Assembly: GCA_023430725.1 (NCBI GenBank)
Contig: JAEYZD010000009.1
Span: 1-7,402 of the forward strand
Reading direction: 5' to 3'
DNA: 7,402 nucleotides
Source: Bacteroidota bacterium
Lineage (GTDB): Bacteria; Bacteroidota; Bacteroidia; Bacteroidales; VadinHA17
In this document: piece after piece, positions 1 through 5,037 of the stretch
Layout: each line of letters opens with the position of its first letter
How positions within the stretch are numbered: the stretch's first letter is position 1
Position numbers and translations under genes: made by a program
The notes under the pieces: model-generated
The model's database searches: none
What the model saw: only the letters and a program-made list of their open reading frames with translations
What the model was told of the DNA's origin: nothing

Positions 1-85
1 CTGATCTGTACTGTATATATTTAAAACGATTCCGGTTTTTGTTGTGTACGCAGGTCACGCAAAGCCCGAAAAACTGCCCGGATAA

Positions 86-115
86 TTTGTTTATTTCGAA
101 ATAATGCTATTTTTG
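86..115 (+). promoter_or_regulatory. Predicted Bacteroidetes-type promoter of the first susC-susD operon
   Basis: TATTTTTG at 108-115 matches the Bacteroidetes -7 consensus TAnnTTTG exactly, and TTTG at 86-89 can serve as the -33 element, with an 18-bp spacer. Transcription would start at roughly 121-124, giving a leader of about 42 nt before the ATG at 165. The element is the only good match upstream of the operon and closely resembles the promoter at 4961-4989. The motif match is seen directly; promoter activity and the start site are inferred. Confidence 0.7.
91..104. repeat. 14-bp perfect palindrome in the promoter spacer, possible operator
   Basis: TTATTTCGAAATAA reads the same on both strands and lies wholly between the -33 and -7 elements of the first promoter. 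A dimeric regulator bound there would block or reshape RNA polymerase binding. AT-rich palindromes arise by chance fairly often in intergenic DNA, and no regulator gene is visible in the window, so an operator role is only a suggestion. Confidence 0.3.
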
Positions 116-164
116 CGTTCGTGAGTAATTCACGATAACCCTTATTAACCTAAACACTTGTAGT
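116..164 (+). promoter_or_regulatory. 5' leader of the first susC with conserved blocks and no Shine-Dalgarno
   Basis: The stretch between promoter and ATG has no AGGAGG-like sequence, as is usual in Bacteroidetes. It contains TAACCC (136-141) and TTAACCTAAA (145-154); both recur before the second susC at almost the same distances from the promoter and the start codon. TTAACCTAAA begins exactly 20 bases before the ATG in both genes. An in-frame TAA at 126-128 rules out an upstream extension of the protein. A role in translation initiation or post-transcriptional control is inferred. Confidence 0.45.
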
Positions 165-3100
165 ATGAAAAAGATCTTTTTGCTCTTTTCATTGCTGCTG
201 ATGACAGGTTTTCTTGTCATGGGGCAGACTTCGCTTGTCACGGGAAAGGTTACGAGTTCTGACGATGGATCAGAATTGCCGGGCGTCTTTGTGACAGTAA
301 AGGGAACAACCCTTGGAACCATTACGGGACCGGATGGAAAGTTTACCCTCCAGGTTCCATCTACCGGCAGAACGCTGGTATTCAGCTTCGTGGGCTATGT
401 GACCCAGGAGCAGGCCATTTCTGGCAGGAACGTGATTGATGTAGTGCTGCAGCAGGACCTCTTCAATGTTGACGAAGTTGTGGTTGTTGCTTACGGTACC
501 GCACAGAAGCGCGATGTAGCCGGTGCAATATCCACTGTAAGCGGTGGTGACATTGCCAAGATGAACCTGCAGAGCTTTGACCAGGCACTTGCCGGAAAAG
601 CAGCAGGTGTCTCGATCACGCTCCCCAACGGTGTGCTCAACAACCCGCCTGTTATCCGTATCAGGGGGTTCAACTCAATCACTTCAAGCTCGAACCCGCT
701 GGTGGTTGTAGATGGTGTGCCGGTATTTACCGGAAACATTGGGGGAACAGCAATCCAGAACTCACTTGCTGACATCAACCCGTCTGACATCCAGTCAATG
801 GAGATCCTCAAGGATGCCTCCGCAACGGCTCTCTACGGATCAAGGGCAGCAAACGGTGTAATCCTTATTACAACCAAGCGCGGCTCAGGTGCAAAAACAA
901 AGGTTACCTATGACGGTTTTGTTGGCCTGACTGAACCTTACAGACTGTTCGACCTGATGAACGCCGAGCAGTACCTGGAACACAAGAATCTTGCTTATGC
1001 AAATTCAGGCTCTGCTTTGAGACTCGTTGCTGTTAACGGTCCCGACGGCAAGCCCATCGATACCAACTGGGCTGACTATGTCTACCAGAAAGGCCCGCAG
1101 CACAGCCATGCAATAACTGTGTCAGGCTCTTCACCCACTACCTCATATTTCCTCTCCGTTGGTTACACGGATCAGGAGGGTATGGTAAAGAAGAACTTCT
1201 ACAACAGGAAGAATGCGAGGATGAACGTTGACCACAAGGTGAACAAGTATTTATCAATAGGTGCCAACATTGCCTACACAAACGGTTACACCGAGTCACC
1301 CAACACAGGATCCAGCTTTGCAACAGCAGGTGCAGCACGTCTTGCTTTCGTGCTTCCTCCTATCCTTGCCCCGTTCCTTAACGACGGTTCATATAACCTC
1401 TCCTCAGGAACAATGGGCGGTATGGGTACCGGTCTGCCGGCAGGCCTCGGCTATCATAACCCCGGCCAGATCATGGAAACCAACAAGCATACAACTGAAT
1501 CTGACAGGGTGCTTGCCACGGTGCATGCAAGCCTCGAACCGGTTAAGGGACTCATTCTGAAGACACAGTACGGCATGGATAATCTTGCCAGGGAAACAAC
1601 CACCTTCTGGCATCCGATTGGCGGTGACGGTTATTCATACAATGGATATGCCTACAACTGGACCGGCAAGGATAAGAGGTGGACATGGACCAACACTGCC
1701 AATTACAGCATGACACTTATGGAGAGGATTAATATCAGCCTCCTTGCAGGTCTTGAACAGCAGCGCACTGTAGGTCAGAGCTGGAATGCCACCAAAACAG
1801 GTGTTTCTGACCCGTTCTTTACAACCTTTGCAGGTTCATGGACTACCGGCAGTGTTCCGGGTGGCGGCTTCGGAGAGAACTTCTACGAATCATATTTCGG
1901 CCGTATAGCATCCAACTGGGACAAGAAGTATTACCTGGAGGCAAGCTTCCGTCGTGACGGTTACAGCGGCCTCTCGAAGGATAACAAATGGGGTAACTTC
2001 GGTGGTGTCTCCTTCATGTGGAATGTCTCCAATGAAGGCTTCATAGCAAACTCCGGCCTGAATGACATATTCTCCGATATGAGGCTCAAGCTCAGCTACG
2101 GTCGCGTAGGTAATATGTTCGGTATAGGCAACTACAGCTCGCTGTTCCTCTACAGCTCTAGTCTCTACGGAACAGTTCCCACACTTTACTTCTCACAGGC
2201 AGGTAACTCTGACCTGAAATGGGAGACCAGTGACAAATATGACGTCGGTCTGAGCTTCGGGCTGCTCAATGACAGGCTTCAGGCTGACCTCAACTACTTC
2301 TACAATGATGTCAACAATCTTATCCTGAACGTGCCCCAGGCACCTTCGAAGGGTATCCCGGGCAACTCGATCCCGGCAAACGTCGGTTCAATGTACAACA
2401 CAGGCTTTGAGTTCTCTCTCACAAGCTTCAATATTGCTAAGCCCAATTTCAACTGGACCACCAACTTCAACTTCACAGCACTTAAGAATGAAGTTACCGA
2501 GCTGGCACCCGGCGTTACTGAGATCAGGACAGCTACAGCTGACCTTGAGACCACCAACATCACGGTCGTAGGTCTGCCTGTTGGTAACCTTCTTGCAGTT
2601 GAAACCCGCGGTGTTGACCCGCAGACCGGAAGGAGAATATTTGTGAATTCAGCCGGTAAGGAGATTCTCTATGATCATTCTGCACCTGCTGGCAGCAGGT
2701 GGACCTACAGGTCTGACGGTACCATAGCACCGACTGTAAGCACGGCAACTGATGCAGTGGCATGGGCATCTCCGCTGCCAAAATTCTATGGTGGTATTGA
2801 CAATAACCTCGATTTCAAAGGATTCGATGCTGCTCTGAACCTCACATATGCATTTGGCTTCTATGTCTATTCAGGCTCAAAGGCAGGTACAAGGGACCAG
2901 AGATGGTGGAACAACTCAGTTGAGGTATATGAGACGGCATGGAAACAGCCCGGTGACATCACAAACATCCCGAGACCGGTTATTAACGATAACGTTTCCA
3001 ACGGTTCCTCATTCCCGATTACTGAGAATATTGAAAAGGGCGACTATCTGAAAATCAGGAACATATCACTTGGATACACATTCAAGAATATCCTTCCCGG

Positions 3101-3284
3101 TATTGCTAACATCGAAAGGATCAGGGTCTACGGCCAGGTGTTCAACGCTTTCGTCTTCACCAAGTACTCAGGTTCTGACCCTGAAGTTTCTACAAACACT
3201 GACTCCAACCTGGCTCCCGGCGTTGACAGGAACACTGCACCGCAGGCAAGGACATACACCTTCGGGTTGAATGTAAGTTTCTAA
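165..3284 (+). CDS. SusC/RagA family TonB-linked outer-membrane transporter (complete)
   Basis: This 1039-residue protein should be the beta-barrel import channel of a SusCD nutrient-uptake complex, powered by TonB from the inner membrane. Residues 1-20 are a type I signal peptide (MKK, then a hydrophobic core), with likely cleavage at Gly20|Gln21. Residues about 24-98 form a carboxypeptidase-regulatory-like domain (VTGKV, LPGV, GPDGKF, FSFVGY). DEVVVVAYG at 103-111 is the usual TonB-box region. The plug follows and carries the SusC family signature at 211-240 (EILKDASATALYGSRAANG, then ITTKRG). The remainder is the barrel, including YFGRI and KYYLEASFRRDG at about 577-601, and it ends in FGLNVSF with the terminal Phe typical of outer-membrane barrels. 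There is no N-terminal STN domain, so it is probably not a FecI/FecR-type signal transducer. The length is normal for the family (about 950-1150). susD starts 21 bp downstream, so the two are probably co-transcribed. Substrate unknown; it could be a glycan, a peptide or another ligand. Confidence 0.96.
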   Translation: MKKIFLLFSLLLMTGFLVMGQTSLVTGKVTSSDDGSELPGVFVTVKGTTLGTITGPDGKFTLQVPSTGRTLVFSFVGYVTQEQAISGRNVIDVVLQQDLFNVDEVVVVAYGTAQKRDVAGAISTVSGGDIAKMNLQSFDQALAGKAAGVSITLPNGVLNNPPVIRIRGFNSITSSSNPLVVVDGVPVFTGNIGGTAIQNSLADINPSDIQSMEILKDASATALYGSRAANGVILITTKRGSGAKTKVTYDGFVGLTEPYRLFDLMNAEQYLEHKNLAYANSGSALRLVAVNGPDGKPIDTNWADYVYQKGPQHSHAITVSGSSPTTSYFLSVGYTDQEGMVKKNFYNRKNARMNVDHKVNKYLSIGANIAYTNGYTESPNTGSSFATAGAARLAFVLPPILAPFLNDGSYNLSSGTMGGMGTGLPAGLGYHNPGQIMETNKHTTESDRVLATVHASLEPVKGLILKTQYGMDNLARETTTFWHPIGGDGYSYNGYAYNWTGKDKRWTWTNTANYSMTLMERINISLLAGLEQQRTVGQSWNATKTGVSDPFFTTFAGSWTTGSVPGGGFGENFYESYFGRIASNWDKKYYLEASFRRDGYSGLSKDNKWGNFGGVSFMWNVSNEGFIANSGLNDIFSDMRLKLSYGRVGNMFGIGNYSSLFLYSSSLYGTVPTLYFSQAGNSDLKWETSDKYDVGLSFGLLNDRLQADLNYFYNDVNNLILNVPQAPSKGIPGNSIPANVGSMYNTGFEFSLTSFNIAKPNFNWTTNFNFTALKNEVTELAPGVTEIRTATADLETTNITVVGLPVGNLLAVETRGVDPQTGRRIFVNSAGKEILYDHSAPAGSRWTYRSDGTIAPTVSTATDAVAWASPLPKFYGGIDNNLDFKGFDAALNLTYAFGFYVYSGSKAGTRDQRWWNNSVEVYETAWKQPGDITNIPRPVINDNVSNGSSFPITENIEKGDYLKIRNISLGYTFKNILPGIANIERIRVYGQVFNAFVFTKYSGSDPEVSTNTDSNLAPGVDRNTAPQARTYTFGLNVSF

Positions 3285-3305
3285 CCAATTAATCAAGAAT
3301 CAGAT

Positions 3306-4778
3306 ATGAAAAAAGTAATAAAGGGTTCGATAATATTAGCCTTAATATTATTGATTTCCGGATGCACCAAGGATGAATGGATGAATCCGGCACCGGTAAC
3401 TTCGCTCTCTGATCTCACCGTGTTCGATACGAAGGACAGGATTGTGGCTCAGGTTAACGGTATGTACGCCTCCCTTAAGAACGGATGGCATCTGGGTGGC
3501 CGGTTTCAGGCCTACAATGACCTCAGATGTGACAACTTTCTGCCAAACAGTTCCAACCTTGTGACACTGTATGCAACATGGAACCACTCAGCTATCAGTT
3601 CAACGAATGAAGTTCAGAACTTCTGGAATAACACCTATCAGACAATCAACGTCGTGAACGTATTCATTGAGGGTCTGAAGGCTGCCTGGGACGGAGGCAA
3701 GCTCACCAGCTTCCTGACACAGGCAGAATACAATCAGTTCATGAGCGAGGCTCTGACTATCAGGGCTATCTGCTACTTTGACCTGGCACAGATGTACTGC
3801 AAACCTTACCATATGGGCAACGGTGCAAATCGCGGCCTGCCTCTCAGACTGACGGCAAACAAGTCGGCTGCCGGCAATGACCTTGCTCCTAGCACAGTTG
3901 CGGAGGTTTATACCCAGATTCTGCAAGATCTGGGTGACGCTGAAGGGATGGCTGCTGCCAATCACGGAAGCACGGCCCTTAATGTCACCAGGATTCACAA
4001 GAACACCATCATTGCATACAAAACCAGGGTTTACCTGCACATGCAGAACTGGCCGGCAGTAGTCACCGAATCTGCAAAAATTGTTCCGGCAACAGCTCCG
4101 TTCACAGCTAGTTCCGGTGTGCCTAATGCCCTTTCAGCAAGCTACGCATCCATTTTTGCCTCACCGCATGCTACACTGGAGTCTGTTCTCTCAATGCCTC
4201 ACACATCAGACAACAACGCAGGTACTCAGAACCACCTTGCCCACTATTTTGGCTCGGGTTCAGGTGAATCCTATTACCTGGTTACAGGTGCCGGATCACT
4301 GTATGATGCAATGGATGCTACCGATGCCAGGAAAGTAATGATGGAGGTCGTTGGCGGAAATCCTTATCTGACCAAGTACAGGGATCAGTCCACAAGGGCT
4401 GACTATGCTCCCGTAATGAGGTGGGCTGAGGTACTGCTGAACCGTGCCGAGGCACTTGTCCGCAGCGGCAACACGGTAACCCAGGCAGCTGTTGACCTGC
4501 TGAATGCTGTGCGGGTACGCTCCTTTGCCACCGGTGCTTATGCTCTGGCTGACTTTGCCAATGCAGATGCATTCTATACGGCAATACTTCAGGAAAGAAA
4601 CATGGAGTTCCTTGGCGAGGGTATCCGCAATATGGACCTGATGCGCCTTGGTCTTACCATTCCCGGTAAGGTCAGTGCAGGTTTCGGGACTGTAGGAGCC
4701 ATTTCTCCGACTTCCCAGACTTACTTCTGGCCTGTGCCTGACAGCGAACTCAGCTACAATGGCCTCATGACACCCTGA
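3306..4778 (+). CDS. SusD/RagB family nutrient-binding outer-membrane lipoprotein (complete)
   Basis: This 490-residue surface lipoprotein is expected to cap the SusC channel encoded just upstream and help capture its ligand. The N-terminus is a lipoprotein signal peptide with lipobox LISGC, putting the acylated cysteine at residue 20. The following TKDE places a Lys and two acidic residues at +3 to +5, resembling the Bacteroidetes surface-export signal. Family landmarks include the helix motif around 149-168 (ALTIRAICYFDLAQMY), RWAEVLLNRAEAL at about 372-384, ILQERNMEFLGEGIRNMDLMRLG at about 427-449 (key residues ER, EF, EG, R, DL, R), and the C-terminal WPVPDSEL. The length is normal for the family (about 450-600). 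The first ATG gives a complete signal peptide. The gene lies 21 bp behind susC without an intervening terminator or promoter, ends in tandem stops TGA-TAA, and is followed by a strong terminator. The sequence does not reveal the ligand. Confidence 0.96.
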   Translation: MKKVIKGSIILALILLISGCTKDEWMNPAPVTSLSDLTVFDTKDRIVAQVNGMYASLKNGWHLGGRFQAYNDLRCDNFLPNSSNLVTLYATWNHSAISSTNEVQNFWNNTYQTINVVNVFIEGLKAAWDGGKLTSFLTQAEYNQFMSEALTIRAICYFDLAQMYCKPYHMGNGANRGLPLRLTANKSAAGNDLAPSTVAEVYTQILQDLGDAEGMAAANHGSTALNVTRIHKNTIIAYKTRVYLHMQNWPAVVTESAKIVPATAPFTASSGVPNALSASYASIFASPHATLESVLSMPHTSDNNAGTQNHLAHYFGSGSGESYYLVTGAGSLYDAMDATDARKVMMEVVGGNPYLTKYRDQSTRADYAPVMRWAEVLLNRAEALVRSGNTVTQAAVDLLNAVRVRSFATGAYALADFANADAFYTAILQERNMEFLGEGIRNMDLMRLGLTIPGKVSAGFGTVGAISPTSQTYFWPVPDSELSYNGLMTP

Positions 4779-4804
4779 TAAGAAGGGTTTGTAAATTACT
4801 ACTG

Positions 4805-4834
4805 GCCGCCTCCTCCGGGAGGCGGCTTTTTTTT
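4805..4834 (+). terminator. Strong intrinsic terminator closing the susC-susD operon
   Basis: A perfect 9-bp GC-rich stem (GCCGCCTCC at 4805-4813 with GGAGGCGGC at 4818-4826) encloses the tetraloop TCCG closed by a C-G pair, which belongs to the very stable UNCG class. Eight T residues (4827-4834) follow directly. It begins 26 bp after the susD stop. No matching A tract precedes the stem, so it should act only on + strand transcription. It separates the first operon from the second susC, which therefore needs its own promoter. Confidence 0.95.
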
Positions 4835-4956
4835 GCAGTATCCTGCACTGTCGGATAGCCTGTTCACGAGAAGCCGGATGAGACAACAGTCCTTCTGCAG
4901 CCTGCTTATAATGAACAGTCCGAGTCCCGGACAGAAAATGAGTTAAAAAACACCTT
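4835..4956. other. Non-coding gap between terminator and second promoter
   Basis: I see no gene here. The only structure is an 8-bp direct repeat AACAGTCC (4885-4892 and 4914-4921, 29 bp apart) and a short inverted repeat GTCCG-N5-CGGAC (4918-4932) located about 25 bp upstream of the promoter. Either could be a regulator site or chance. A minus-strand reading frame enters this gap from susD but has no gene-like content. Confidence 0.5.
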
Positions 4957-4960
4957 TTTG

Positions 4961-4989
4961 ATTGCAATTCAGAAATATTGCTATTTTTG
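4961..4989 (+). promoter_or_regulatory. Predicted Bacteroidetes-type promoter of the second susC
   Basis: TATTTTTG at 4982-4989 is an exact match to the -7 consensus TAnnTTTG. The -33 element is either ATTG at 4961-4964 (17-bp spacer) or TTTG at 4957-4960 (21-bp spacer). The spacer holds the inverted repeat GCAAT-N8-ATTGC (4964-4981), which abuts the -7 element. Bases 4972-4989 match 98-115 of the first promoter at 17 of 18 positions. The motif is seen directly; function is inferred from its position after a terminator and before a susC. Confidence 0.7.
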
Positions 4990-5037
4990 TTTGATTAGTC
5001 CATCACAGTAACCCAACTTAACCTAAATGTTCAACTT
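4990..5037 (+). promoter_or_regulatory. 5' leader of the second susC with conserved blocks and a four-codon upstream frame
   Basis: The leader repeats TAACCC (5009-5014) and TTAACCTAAA (5018-5027) from the first susC leader with nearly the same spacing, and again lacks a Shine-Dalgarno sequence. It also contains an out-of-frame ATG at 5027 that reads Met-Phe-Asn-Leu and stops with the TGA at 5039-5041, overlapping the susC ATG in the arrangement ATGA. The first leader has no such upstream start, so this tiny frame may be accidental. Confidence 0.4.

Noticed and set aside
19..42. Possible terminator of an upstream gene (AAAAC-N7-GTTTT near 23-39)
   Set aside because: The stem is short and almost all A-T pairs, with no GC core, and no upstream coding end is visible.
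804..859. Short identical DNA blocks in the two susC genes (ATCCTCAAGGATGC at 804-817 and 5647-5660; AGGGCAGCAAACGGTGT at 843-859 and 5686-5702), considered as recombination or gene-conversion sites
   Set aside because: They encode the invariant SusC plug signature (ILKDA...RAANGV) and the surrounding sequence has diverged, so protein conservation explains them.
3600..4040. Minus-strand open frame of 146 codons within susD
   Set aside because: It is fully antisense to conserved SusD helices with no domain features; a shadow frame.
4296..4967. Long minus-strand open frame of 223 codons antisense to the end of susD and reaching into the intergenic gap
   Set aside because: It overlaps a clear SusD gene, its translation is Cys/His/Arg-rich and resembles no family, and it has no plausible promoter or start context. 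It is a by-product of codon bias on the opposite strand.
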